The translations under genes were made by a program, and so were the position numbers. DNA of 64,000 nt from a bacterium. GTDB taxonomy: Bacteria > Zhuqueibacterota > Zhuqueibacteria > Residuimicrobiales > Oceaniaggregativiventaceae. Below, one piece after another: positions 7,827-16,647 of the stretch. Every line of letters begins with the position of its first letter. Position 1 is the stretch's first letter. Under the pieces are notes generated by a model. It was not told the origin of the DNA. It searched no databases and worked only from the letters and a program-made list of their open reading frames with translations. The stretch is taken from positions 1-64,000 of the forward strand of contig JAKQNP010000004.1 of assembly GCA_029565675.1 (NCBI GenBank). Reading direction: 5' to 3'.

Positions 7827-9557
7827 TTAAAGAACGCCAAAATCGGTAAAAACCTGGCGCGCCGCTTCGATGGCTTCAGAGTTGGTCATAAAATAGAATG
7901 GAAAGCCCATGACCACGGCCTTGTGTTTGGGGCCGATATACTTCGCGGCGACCGGGTGATCCTGAAAATCGGCATTGCCGCCGGCAGAGATAAAGTTATA
8001 GATCACCTCAACGCCATCGACATCCGGCCTTACGGTCAGCAGATCGATGGGGCTCAATTTGTTGCCGAAAGCCGGCGAAAAATTCTTGGCCGCGTCGACA
8101 TTGATGGTCGGATATCCGGCCACACCGGTTGCACCGGTAAAATCAAAGGGCGTAGCCGGTGTCTGGCGGGTTGTGGCGATCTTGAAATAATCCCAGACAA
8201 AGGCAGCATTGGTGGGAGCGCCGCCAGCTTCGGGATTGAAGCTGGCAGGTGTGGAAGAGGCCAAACCGTTAAGCGTCTTCCAACCGCTGATCCAGAGATT
8301 GCCGCCCAGCCTCATATACTCACTCAAGGAACGGGTTCGGGCCTGCAGAGTGGTGGCAAAACTTTCATCCGACTGCCAGATCACCGTGCGATAGCTGCCC
8401 AGGCCTTTTCCTGGTGTAGGCGGCATGCCTTCTGCCTTGTTGTCATAAAGATAGAATGGCAAGCCGAGAGCGGTCAAAACATCGGAATAGAACTGGTCGA
8501 CTGCCGCATTCTTGGCGTAGCGGCCGTCGCTCTCATCGACCACCATCACGCCCTGATCAAACGTGGGATGCACCAGATTGAAATTAAAGACCACCGGATC
8601 GCTCTCGATGCCGCCGGTATCCTTGACGCGCAGCGTAAAGGTGTGTTGCCCGGCAGCCAGGTTGGCAAACAGGGTGTCCTGGATCGCCAGCCACGGGGTT
8701 TCGGGCTGATCATCGATCTTGAATTTTGCGGCCTGATAATGGCCGTAATACGCCGATGCATTGACTTGCCAGTTAAAACGGACATTGTTGGAATCGCCGG
8801 CAAAATAAAAAGCGCTGTTGTCTTCATAAAAAGCCAGCGAATTGATCGTTTTGTTCAGCACAGCGATCGGTTTCACATCCGCAGAGACGACAAAACTGAA
8901 AGAGGCCGGGGTTTCGTCAACCGCCATACCGGCGTCGCGCGCCTGGGCATAGAACGTATGCGCACCCAGCGGCAGCGGATTGGCTTCGAGAAATTCGACT
9001 GCATCGTTCGTCGACCAGTTGGACCAGGTGCCGTTCTCATCGAGTTTCCACCGATAGGAGAATTCCGGACCATTGTCCGGATCGACGGCGCTGAGATAGA
9101 ATTTCTGCGCTTTGCCGAAAGTAGAGCCTTGCGGCGGATTGTCGTCCAGGGTAATTTCAGTTTCAGGAACGATGTTCTGGGCTGTAAACGCGACCGACGC
9201 CGGGGTGGGATCGATGGCGCCGTCGTCGTCAACCGACGCCGCAATGATCGAGTGCTGTTCGTCTTTATTGGCGGCGGAGAAGCGGAAAGTGGAATCGGTC
9301 TTGCTGGTTAGAAAAGTTGTGCCGTCAACCGTGACCTCATATTTGACCACATAACCGTCTGTATCGCTGCCAAGCCAGCTGATCGGCATGTAATAAGAGT
9401 TTGAGGCATCCAATCGCGGTGCAGCGACGAGTCTGGTGTCAGGCGGCTGATTGGCAGCACTCGGTGAATCGGCCGGCTCAAAAATATCGCAGCCGATCCA
9501 GGCTGTCACCATGCCGACAAGGGCGATCAGCAGCAAGGTTTGCAAAAGTTTATTCAT
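7827..9557 (-). CDS. Lipoprotein with fibronectin/Ig-like repeats and an amidotransferase-like segment
   Basis: 576 residues from the ATG at 9557, chosen because GGAGGAA sits 3 bp upstream (9561-9567). The signal peptide ends at a Cys at residue 23 (AWIGC), an imperfect lipobox, so lipidation is probable rather than sure. About residues 40-240 hold two or three beta-sandwich repeats (PISWLGSDTDGYVVKYE, ASVDDDGAIDPTPASVAF). From about residue 345, GVMVVDESDGRYAKN and VIWQSDESFATT resemble the GATase-like domain seen in other FCB surface proteins; SEYMRLGGNLWISGWKTL fits its helix-strand core. Last gene of the TonB receptor cluster, 76 bp after the PorV-like gene. Function unknown; a surface-exposed accessory of the receptor is an inference. 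Confidence 0.75.
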   Translation of the reverse strand: MNKLLQTLLLIALVGMVTAWIGCDIFEPADSPSAANQPPDTRLVAAPRLDASNSYYMPISWLGSDTDGYVVKYEVTVDGTTFLTSKTDSTFRFSAANKDEQHSIIAASVDDDGAIDPTPASVAFTAQNIVPETEITLDDNPPQGSTFGKAQKFYLSAVDPDNGPEFSYRWKLDENGTWSNWSTNDAVEFLEANPLPLGAHTFYAQARDAGMAVDETPASFSFVVSADVKPIAVLNKTINSLAFYEDNSAFYFAGDSNNVRFNWQVNASAYYGHYQAAKFKIDDQPETPWLAIQDTLFANLAAGQHTFTLRVKDTGGIESDPVVFNFNLVHPTFDQGVMVVDESDGRYAKNAAVDQFYSDVLTALGLPFYLYDNKAEGMPPTPGKGLGSYRTVIWQSDESFATTLQARTRSLSEYMRLGGNLWISGWKTLNGLASSTPASFNPEAGGAPTNAAFVWDYFKIATTRQTPATPFDFTGATGVAGYPTINVDAAKNFSPAFGNKLSPIDLLTVRPDVDGVEVIYNFISAGGNADFQDHPVAAKYIGPKHKAVVMGFPFYFMTNSEAIEAARQVFTDFGVL

Positions 9558-9633
9558 TACTTCCTCCAAAAGTCTCAACAAGCCAGTCAGTTTTCAATGT
9601 GCGCTGGATTGCGATTCGATCGCCTGTCAGCGC

Positions 9634-10659
9634 CTAGAATTGAATTCCCAGCGAAAAGCGGTGCGGGGAGTTCATCAACGAGCTCGTATCGGTCAAATCG
9701 CCCAATCCGGCATAGGCATAATCGAATTTGATGCCGTAGCCGGCGACATCCTGCATAAAACCGAGACCGGCGGTAAAGGTTTCGGTATCATAGTTAAAGT
9801 TGTAGCCGCCGCGAATGGCGATCATGTTTTGGAACCAGAACTCGGTTCCGAGGTTGACGCGTTCGGCCACGTCGCTCGGGTGCTCGAACTGCAAGCCGAG
9901 ATTGCCGCGGATGCCTTCGCCCATGGACAAGCCGGTCAGCGTCTCAAGGTCGCCGAAAACGCCCACGCGGAAAGTCATCGGCAGCAGGTGTTTATCCATC
10001 TCCAAAACTTCGGGTTCTCCGGATGCCTGGCCGCTGACGGTGCGCCAATCTGCATATTCCCCGTCAAACGCCTGATCGGGGCCGAAATTGGCGATGACCA
10101 TAGCCATTTTCATGCCGCGAAAACCGGTTTGGTAATGCAAACCGGCGTCAAAAGCGATACCGGAAGCGGTATAGCTGTACAATTTTTCTTGAATATACTT
10201 GGCCGACACACCGAAAGAAAAAAGCGTCGACAGCTGGCGTGCATAGGAGACCTGCAGCAACAAATCCGATGCGGTAAACAACTCGCCGGTGCCCTGCGGC
10301 ATTTCGGCGGTGCGCACAATCATGTCGTCCATGTGCAGCGCAGCCAACGACACTCCAAAGGTGCCGATCCCGGCAAAGGGATAGGCCGCTCCGATGATGT
10401 CGTAATTGACTTCAGCCGGCATGTTGATATGGGTCAACAAGAGCTCCGGCCGAGTCATCAATCCCAGCCCGGCGGGATTCCAATAGATCGACGCCGCATC
10501 CTGGCTGCCGGCGACAAAGGCATTGCCCATGCCGATGCCGCGCACGCCCACATTCATTTTTAACACTTGAAACATCGTTGTCCCGACCCGCTCGATGGCA
10601 AAAGAAAGAGCCGGAATCAGCAAGACAACGATAATCAGTGAAGCAACCGATCGCCTCAT
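9634..10659 (-). CDS. PorV/PorQ-family outer membrane beta-barrel protein
   Basis: 341 residues from the ATG at 10659, which has GGAGG nearby; the longer in-frame extension to 10770 is rejected. A signal peptide (1-20, LSFA) is followed by VGVRGIGMGNAFVAGSQDAASIYWNPAGLG, shortened here to the key features: GMGNAF, a DAAS turn and NPAGL, the hallmark of the PorV/FadL-like family. The rest is alternating amphipathic strands and the protein ends in Phe (RFSLGIQF), as outer membrane barrels do. PorV carries T9SS cargo from the translocon to the attachment machinery; whether this paralogue does so or acts as a dedicated partner of the Asp-rich cargo upstream is not shown by sequence. Confidence 0.8.
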   Translation of the reverse strand: MRRSVASLIIVVLLIPALSFAIERVGTTMFQVLKMNVGVRGIGMGNAFVAGSQDAASIYWNPAGLGLMTRPELLLTHINMPAEVNYDIIGAAYPFAGIGTFGVSLAALHMDDMIVRTAEMPQGTGELFTASDLLLQVSYARQLSTLFSFGVSAKYIQEKLYSYTASGIAFDAGLHYQTGFRGMKMAMVIANFGPDQAFDGEYADWRTVSGQASGEPEVLEMDKHLLPMTFRVGVFGDLETLTGLSMGEGIRGNLGLQFEHPSDVAERVNLGTEFWFQNMIAIRGGYNFNYDTETFTAGLGFMQDVAGYGIKFDYAYAGLGDLTDTSSLMNSPHRFSLGIQF

Positions 10660-10774
10660 TTTATATCCTCCTAAGCTCAACTCGCTAAAAGTGCAATCAG
10701 AAGTGTCGATCCGCTGAGAGACGGCGCGGGATTTGCCCGGCTGCCATCTCCTTGCGATCGCATTCTGCACCGGC

Positions 10775-12934
10775 CTACTTGATCACCACAAACTTGTCGA
10801 TTTTTTCTTCGCCGTCGGCCTCAACCCGGAAGAAATAAACACCCGGGGCGATTTCCTGGTTGTTGCGCGTTTTCAGATCCCACGGCTGGAAACTGGTGCC
10901 GTCGTTGTGGTGCAATGTTTGCACATGATCGCCGGCCAGAGTAAAAATGTCGATGGTGCACTCGCCGGGCAGATTGCGAAACTCGATATCTTTCGGAAAG
11001 ATTCGTCCGCCGGTCAGCGGGTTGATGCGGCTGACGATTTCCAATCTCGAGCTGCCAACATAAGGATTCGGAACGACGCAAACGTTGTCAACCGTGCTCT
11101 GTACAGCAACCGCCGGAACAACGTTTTTCAGCACTTCTGTGCCGCGCGAGCTTTCGAGCACACCGACACCGCCGCTGGCGCGATCGGCTTCCGGATGGTT
11201 GATGCCGTCGCCGTTGTTGCCGTTGTCATAGGCGGTTACCACATATTTGAGCGGGAAACCGTTCGGTACACCGGAATCGATGTATTCATAGTGCCCGTCG
11301 TTGTTCTTGCTCGGCATACCGAGATCATAGCCGATGCCGTTGACGAGATCGAACTCTGCTACCAGAATAAAATTGACACCATCTTCCGTGCGCCAGATGC
11401 GGTAGCCTTCAAAATCCAGTTCCTTGGAAATCGGATCGACCGACGCCTCGGCGTTGTCTTGCCAGGTGAGATGGACCGCACCGTTTTCCGGAAAGGCGGT
11501 GAATTTGGGTGAATCGGGGGCGCTGGGGCCGCGAAAGTCGGCCTGAAACATCGCTTTCGCCTGCCGCGAATTGGTGACGATGGTTTCGATATCAAAACCG
11601 TTGATCACCGCGCAGGTAACCGGCAGGGTTTCTTTCGGCGCCAGATCGCCCAGCGGACCGAAAGCGAGCAAAAAGCGCCAGTCCCCGACTTCTGATTCGG
11701 TGACGTCAGGATCGCGCTCACCGCTGGACATCATCAAATATTTGTCGCGGTTGGTATCGGGATCGCCGCCCGAGATGCGCTCGAAATTCTTATAAGTTGT
11801 GGTGATTTCAGGCATCGGCGTCTGCAGCACCCGCACACCGAACCACTTGGAAGCGAGCAAACCAGCGTCGCCGTCCGGATCACCGCCAATGGCGGTTTCC
11901 AGAGAATCGATATAAAAGGTCATGTCGTCTTCAGAACCTTCGCGTCCCTGCGAGATATGCACAACGTCGAAGTCGAAAAACAGACCGAGATAAACTTCGT
12001 TGAGCGTTTCGTTGCCGATATTGGTGATATTGAAATCAAAGATCAAAAAGTCATCGGCATAGCTTTCCGCCCATTGATAGGAATGCTGAACAACACGAAG
12101 ACCCAGGGGGGTAAAGCCGTCGCTGTCAGGCGAGTTGATGCAGTCGGCGCAAGTGTCGACATAGGCGGTGATGAATTCCTGACCGGCACGGCCGATGCCG
12201 TCCTCGTCTTCCAAACCGTCGCCGTCATCGTCGAGCGATCCAGGGACCAGATCTCCGTCCAGATCGGGGTCATCGCCGTCGATCAAGCCGTCAAAGTCGT
12301 TGTCGATAAAATCGGCGGAAATATCGCCAGCCGGATCTTCATCGATGCGGGGCTCGGGATCATAATCGAAAATACCGTCGCCGTTGGCGTCGGCGCTGGG
12401 GCCATCCCAATCGACGCTCGGCAGGCCGTTGCCGTCGAGGTCGTCGGCCAGGGTCCAATCACCGTCGTCATCCTTTTCTTTCGGACGTGTTTCCTTGTCG
12501 GTGGCGAACCAATCCATGACCGGTCCGAATTCGTTGGTGCCGTTATCGCCATCGGTAACGGTGGTGACAATGGGCGTGCCGCCCTTTATCGCTCCCACCC
12601 AAAGACCGCCGGAGAAAAGAAATTCGGTGCCGCTGCCGCCCGGATACTCCAGGTTCGGATAAAAGCCGGCGCGTTCATCCGGATTGGCAAATTCGCCGTA
12701 ATTGGCCAGGTTCAGCCACTGCAAGCCCTTGACTTGTTGGCGGAATGAATTGGCGAATATTTTTTCCAGTTTGGCGCTTTTTTCTTGCAATGCGCTGGCG
12801 CTGTTCTCCTTTTGCCGGGCAATCGATGCGGTCGGCACCATCAAAGCCAATCCGACGATGAACAAGACCGCCACTGCCGCAGCTCGAGGCCAAAAAATCG
12901 CTGCTGTTTGGCGTTTGTTTTTAAAGTCTATCAT
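10775..12934 (-). CDS. Asp-rich surface protein with calcium-binding-type repeats and secretion C-terminal domain
   Basis: 719 residues from the ATG at 12934 (GGAG upstream; an earlier in-frame start at 12982 lies before this site and is rejected). An N-terminal hydrophobic segment (about 12-38) is a signal peptide. Residues about 155-248 are crowded with DxDxDG-type loops (SADANGDGIFD, DNDFDGLIDGDDPD, SLDDDGDGLEDEDG), like thrombospondin type 3 repeats that bind calcium. A fibronectin-like domain (VHLTWQDNA) lies near residue 490. The C-terminus (VVPNPYVGSSRLE to KIDKFVVIK) is a FlgD/T9SS-like beta domain. It sits between the TonB receptor and the PorV-like gene; the receptor carries the same kind of Asp-rich insert, so the two may interact. 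Ligand unknown. Confidence 0.78.
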   Translation of the reverse strand: MIDFKNKRQTAAIFWPRAAAVAVLFIVGLALMVPTASIARQKENSASALQEKSAKLEKIFANSFRQQVKGLQWLNLANYGEFANPDERAGFYPNLEYPGGSGTEFLFSGGLWVGAIKGGTPIVTTVTDGDNGTNEFGPVMDWFATDKETRPKEKDDDGDWTLADDLDGNGLPSVDWDGPSADANGDGIFDYDPEPRIDEDPAGDISADFIDNDFDGLIDGDDPDLDGDLVPGSLDDDGDGLEDEDGIGRAGQEFITAYVDTCADCINSPDSDGFTPLGLRVVQHSYQWAESYADDFLIFDFNITNIGNETLNEVYLGLFFDFDVVHISQGREGSEDDMTFYIDSLETAIGGDPDGDAGLLASKWFGVRVLQTPMPEITTTYKNFERISGGDPDTNRDKYLMMSSGERDPDVTESEVGDWRFLLAFGPLGDLAPKETLPVTCAVINGFDIETIVTNSRQAKAMFQADFRGPSAPDSPKFTAFPENGAVHLTWQDNAEASVDPISKELDFEGYRIWRTEDGVNFILVAEFDLVNGIGYDLGMPSKNNDGHYEYIDSGVPNGFPLKYVVTAYDNGNNGDGINHPEADRASGGVGVLESSRGTEVLKNVVPAVAVQSTVDNVCVVPNPYVGSSRLEIVSRINPLTGGRIFPKDIEFRNLPGECTIDIFTLAGDHVQTLHHNDGTSFQPWDLKTRNNQEIAPGVYFFRVEADGEEKIDKFVVIK

Positions 12935-13082
12935 TCCATTCTCCTTTGAAGAAGAGGATTCAATCCGGAACAGGCGATCCATCCTGTTCGCTCAGTCAAG
13001 TAATCAGACAAGAGGCGAAAAGCCATCGCCGCTGTTCGCGGCGACGGCGAAATTCGATTCTCTCTTGAGCGGTTGCATCGCT

Positions 13083-16000
13083 CTAGAATTCCAGCGAGAA
13101 ACCGAGGCGTAAACGGCGGCCGACTTCCCAGGCAAATGGGCTCGGGTATGAATTGGCAAAACCGCCATAGTTCGCCACCCGGCTGGCCGGAGTGCCGTTG
13201 CTGTAGCCGATCCGGTTGCGATAGGCATCAATAACGCCGCCTTCGTCATAGCCGATTACATTTTGGCGATCAAAAAGATTGTAGACCTCGAGGATCAAAC
13301 CCAGGCGAGTGCCATAGGCGGTGAAAAACTTGCGCATGCGCACATCGGTGGTGCGCACCCACGGCGTGCGCAGCGAGTTGATCTTGGTCATGATCAAGGT
13401 ACCGGAGGCTGTTTCCGGCGTATAGGGCAAACCGCTCGCCTCGGTATGCAGAATGTTCAGGTTCCAGTTCTCCAGGGGATAGACATTGCCGAGCCGTGGT
13501 CCCTGGTTTTCGAGAAAATGCAAGTCCACATTGACGGTGATCGCATGGCGCTGATCCCAGTCAGCCGGATATTCCTTGCCGGGCAGGTCCGCAAACGCAT
13601 CTTCCAGTCCATAGGTGTCGCGCGAGTCGGAATGGCTGGTGGTGGCCACCTGATAGGTGTAGCTGGCTTCGCCCGACAGGAACTGGCCGCTGCGCTGGTT
13701 GAGCAACAGCTCGATGCCGCGCACCGTGCCATAGGTGTCGTTGAGATAGGTGCGGAAGACATTGCCTTTGACGTCCTCGACCTTGCCGATCTGCATCAAA
13801 TTGTCGATATCCTTGAAGAACCCGGAAAATGACATCATGGTGTTCAGACCGAAAGAGTGGCGAACGCCGACTTCATAGGAGATGGTTTTTTCCGGTTCCA
13901 GACCGGGATTGCCGACGATCGAGTTGGCGCTGTCGATGCGCTGGTTGGCCTGGTTGTAAACATTGTCCAATGCCGGCATCTGGAAAAAGTGGCCGTAGAA
14001 AAAGTGAAAGACATCGTGGTCGGTCACCGGGAAGGAGAAACCCAGACGCGGCAGCAAGCTCCAGCGTTTTTCCGGGATGCGGGTCAGCCCGGCCTTGGTC
14101 AGCTGATAACCGGGAACCAGCGGATCGGTCACCTTTTCGTCTGCGACCTGGCTGCCGGGGTCAAAATATTCGAGGCGCAGACCGGCGTTGACGATGGCGC
14201 TCTTGAATTCCATCTTGTCCTGCACGTAGAAAGCGGCCGAGTTGGGAAAAACATCATATTGATTGGAGAACAAGCCGCGGCCGTTGTAGGGATTCAGGTA
14301 CTGGCGCAGATGGCTGTAGAGCCGCATGTGGTTCCACTCCAGGCCGCCCTTGAGCTGGTGGTTGGTGTTCAGCTGGCTGGTGATATCGAACTTGCCGATA
14401 TATTTGGTCGTTTTGTAGTTCCAGAACAGCTGCGAATAGGATTGGTAGATATATCCTCGAAACGGGTGGTACTGACCTTCAAAGTACATCGATTCGCCGG
14501 TGGGGTTGTTGTAATCCCACAGGCCGTTGTTGTTCCAGTCGGTAAAAGCTTCGCCGGCATCGTACTTGCCATTGGCATTGGCATCGGTATACGATTCGGA
14601 CGGCGTGCCAAAGGACCAGTTGGGTTCGATCATCTTGGTGATATCCGGCACCACGATGTCGGAACTGCCGCTTTGGGCGATCTGTTGATCGCGCAGGGTG
14701 CTCAGGCGTGTTCTTTCGGCCTGGGCTGCATCATAGGCAGTGACCCAATCTTCCAGTTGGTCGATGGTGGTGTATTCCCCCGGTTTTATGCCGCGGGCCG
14801 GCATGATCGGGTAATTGAAATCGTTATAGCTGAAACGCAGCTCATAAAAAGTTTTCTCGCTCAAGGTGTGCGTCCAGTTCAGGCTCAACTGACGGTTGTC
14901 GCGATCGTAACGGCGAGCGATATCGAAGCCGTTCTGATCGAAAGGCATGGTGATGTCCTCATCGATCTTGCCGTCGCCGTCGTCATCGATGCCGTTAAAG
15001 GCTTCTTCATCGGTTTTGCCGTCGCCGTCGCCGTCAAGGCCCCAGGAAAATTCCCAACCGGAAAGCGCATTAATCTTGGCGCGGTCGACAAACACCGCGT
15101 CGTATTCGTCGATGACGCCGTCGCCGTCGTCGTCGATGCCGTTAAAAATTTCTTCATCGACGCGGCCGTCGCCGTCATTGTCAATCCCGTCGCTGATACC
15201 CAAAGCCTGTCCTTCGGAAACCACATCCATCAAGCTGGTATAATAGTTGGGCCATGAATGGGTCAGCTGAACAGAGTTGGAAGAGCGATAGCCGAAGGCC
15301 AGTTTGTGATTCGGCGTGATGTTGTAGGTCAACTTGAAATTGGTGGTGGCAGCGACATAATCGCGCCGGCCGCCAAGACCGAACCAGTCGTTGAAAACCG
15401 TGTTGCCGCGCAAACCCTCGGTGACGTTGTAACGGATGTCACCACGGCCGTCATTGGCCTGGGTATCGCCCTGCAAAAAGAAATTCATCGATCCCGGGAT
15501 CTTGAATCCCAGCATCGGAAACAGATAGGTGGTAATCGGCTCCGGACCGCTGATGCTGGTTTCGAGAAAATCCCAGTTTTCGGAATTTTCACCCAAGCCG
15601 CTGCCGCTCAAATCGTCGGTTTTATAGGAAACCTTGCCGCGGTAGCGATCGGCCGCTCCCTCGCGGGTGGTGAGGAGCACCACGCCGGACTGAGCGTTGC
15701 CGTATTCAGCGTTGAAACCGCCCGAGATCAGTTGCATTTCCGCCACAGCTTCACGGCCCACCTCGAGGGCGTAATTGCCGGTCTGCGGATCCTCGACGCT
15801 GATACCGTCGACCAGATACTGCACTTCGCCGGCGCGGCCGCCGCGGACGTGCAGATTGCGGCCAGAACCCTGGGTGCCGGGAGCGGTGGCGATAGCTCCG
15901 TAAACCGTCTGCACCGGTATCGCCTGGATCTGTTCCTGCGAGGCGATCTTGGTCGTGGCAGTCACGTCTTTCTGGATCAACGGCCGTTCGGCCACAATGG

Positions 16001-16358
16001 TTACGGTTTCACCCGCATCCAGGACCGTCGGAATCATTTTAAAATCGATTTCTGTGGTGAGGCCGATGGAAACGCGGACGTTTTCGATTTCCAGGCTTTT
16101 GTAGCCGATCATGGTGCCGACCAGCGTATACGTACCGGCCGGAACATTGATAACGAAAAAATTGCCATTGATGTCCGCCGACGCACCCAGAGTCGTGCCT
16201 TTGATCACCACATTGGCACCGGGCAATTCATCGCCCGTTTCCCTGTCTGTAATCAAACCGGAGATCTTACCCGTTACCTGGGCAAAATTCATCCCGGCAC
16301 CGAGCACGAGCAACAAGACCGTCATACCGATTATTCGGGTCATGCTCTTCAAGCGCAT
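13083..16358 (-). CDS. TonB-dependent receptor with N-terminal carboxypeptidase-like domain and Asp-rich insert
   Basis: 1091 residues. A signal peptide (1-26, ending NFAQ), a CarboxypepD_reg-like domain (about 28-110: GKISGLITDRETGDELPGA), a plug (about 125-240, with HVRGGRAGEVQYLVDG) and a 22-strand-type barrel ending in Phe (RLGFSLEF). This is the SusC/oar-like class that imports large substrates across the outer membrane with TonB energy. Residues about 390-470 interrupt the barrel with four DGDGDG-type loops (GIDNDGDGRVDEE, GIDDDGDGVIDE, LDGDGDGKTDEE, GIDDDGDGKIDED) and a further NANGKYDAGEAF motif lies near residue 600; such loops normally bind calcium. AGGAGG precedes the ATG. First gene of a four-gene unit; no SusD-like gene is visible. 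Confidence 0.88.
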   Translation of the reverse strand: MRLKSMTRIIGMTVLLLVLGAGMNFAQVTGKISGLITDRETGDELPGANVVIKGTTLGASADINGNFFVINVPAGTYTLVGTMIGYKSLEIENVRVSIGLTTEIDFKMIPTVLDAGETVTIVAERPLIQKDVTATTKIASQEQIQAIPVQTVYGAIATAPGTQGSGRNLHVRGGRAGEVQYLVDGISVEDPQTGNYALEVGREAVAEMQLISGGFNAEYGNAQSGVVLLTTREGAADRYRGKVSYKTDDLSGSGLGENSENWDFLETSISGPEPITTYLFPMLGFKIPGSMNFFLQGDTQANDGRGDIRYNVTEGLRGNTVFNDWFGLGGRRDYVAATTNFKLTYNITPNHKLAFGYRSSNSVQLTHSWPNYYTSLMDVVSEGQALGISDGIDNDGDGRVDEEIFNGIDDDGDGVIDEYDAVFVDRAKINALSGWEFSWGLDGDGDGKTDEEAFNGIDDDGDGKIDEDITMPFDQNGFDIARRYDRDNRQLSLNWTHTLSEKTFYELRFSYNDFNYPIMPARGIKPGEYTTIDQLEDWVTAYDAAQAERTRLSTLRDQQIAQSGSSDIVVPDITKMIEPNWSFGTPSESYTDANANGKYDAGEAFTDWNNNGLWDYNNPTGESMYFEGQYHPFRGYIYQSYSQLFWNYKTTKYIGKFDITSQLNTNHQLKGGLEWNHMRLYSHLRQYLNPYNGRGLFSNQYDVFPNSAAFYVQDKMEFKSAIVNAGLRLEYFDPGSQVADEKVTDPLVPGYQLTKAGLTRIPEKRWSLLPRLGFSFPVTDHDVFHFFYGHFFQMPALDNVYNQANQRIDSANSIVGNPGLEPEKTISYEVGVRHSFGLNTMMSFSGFFKDIDNLMQIGKVEDVKGNVFRTYLNDTYGTVRGIELLLNQRSGQFLSGEASYTYQVATTSHSDSRDTYGLEDAFADLPGKEYPADWDQRHAITVNVDLHFLENQGPRLGNVYPLENWNLNILHTEASGLPYTPETASGTLIMTKINSLRTPWVRTTDVRMRKFFTAYGTRLGLILEVYNLFDRQNVIGYDEGGVIDAYRNRIGYSNGTPASRVANYGGFANSYPSPFAWEVGRRLRLGFSLEF

Positions 16359-16477
16359 TTGAACCTCCTTGAAATAAACCCACCTACAATTATCCGAAAA
16401 TTATCGGACGTTGGTAAATCTAGTACAATCAATGGATTATTCTTAATAAATTCATCCACACATCAAGTGGGCTAAGT

Positions 16478-16539
16478 GTTCACAGAACAAAGATTCACGG
16501 CCAACACAGCCTTGAACCGAGGATTTGTTCACCGAACAA
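16478..16539. promoter_or_regulatory. Paired palindromic sites upstream of the TonB receptor
   Basis: TGTTCACAGAACA (16478-16490) and TGTTCACCGAACA (16527-16539) are two near-identical 13-bp palindromes with centres 49 bp apart; the second extends to TTTGTTCACCGAACAAA. They lie 120-180 bp upstream of the receptor start in a 290-bp gap. Repetition and symmetry fit binding sites for a dimeric regulator, with spacing near five helical turns. The regulator is not known. Confidence 0.5.
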
Positions 16540-16647
16540 AAAAGTGACAATTTTGTAATCAATTCGAAAGTAAAGATAATAAAGGTTTTTGTCAAGAAAA
16601 ATGGTAGTGCATTGAAACATTGTGTGTGGCGGTGCGTAGAACCTTAG

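Noticed and set aside
7923-9311. Long plus-strand open frame of 462 codons
   Set aside because: Antisense to the lipoprotein gene; composition is Gly, Arg, Asp and Ile-rich with no domain or ribosome site. It arises from the codon bias of the opposite strand.
14949-15193. The Asp-rich repeats of the TonB receptor as a DNA-level repeat array or frameshifted segment
   Set aside because: The frame is continuous and the DGDGDG loops are a coherent calcium-type protein motif, so no sequencing error or separate repeat element is needed.
13857-15257. Plus-strand open frame of 466 codons
   Set aside because: Lies wholly opposite the TonB receptor gene and shows only repetitive Val, Ile, Ala and Gly-rich sequence.
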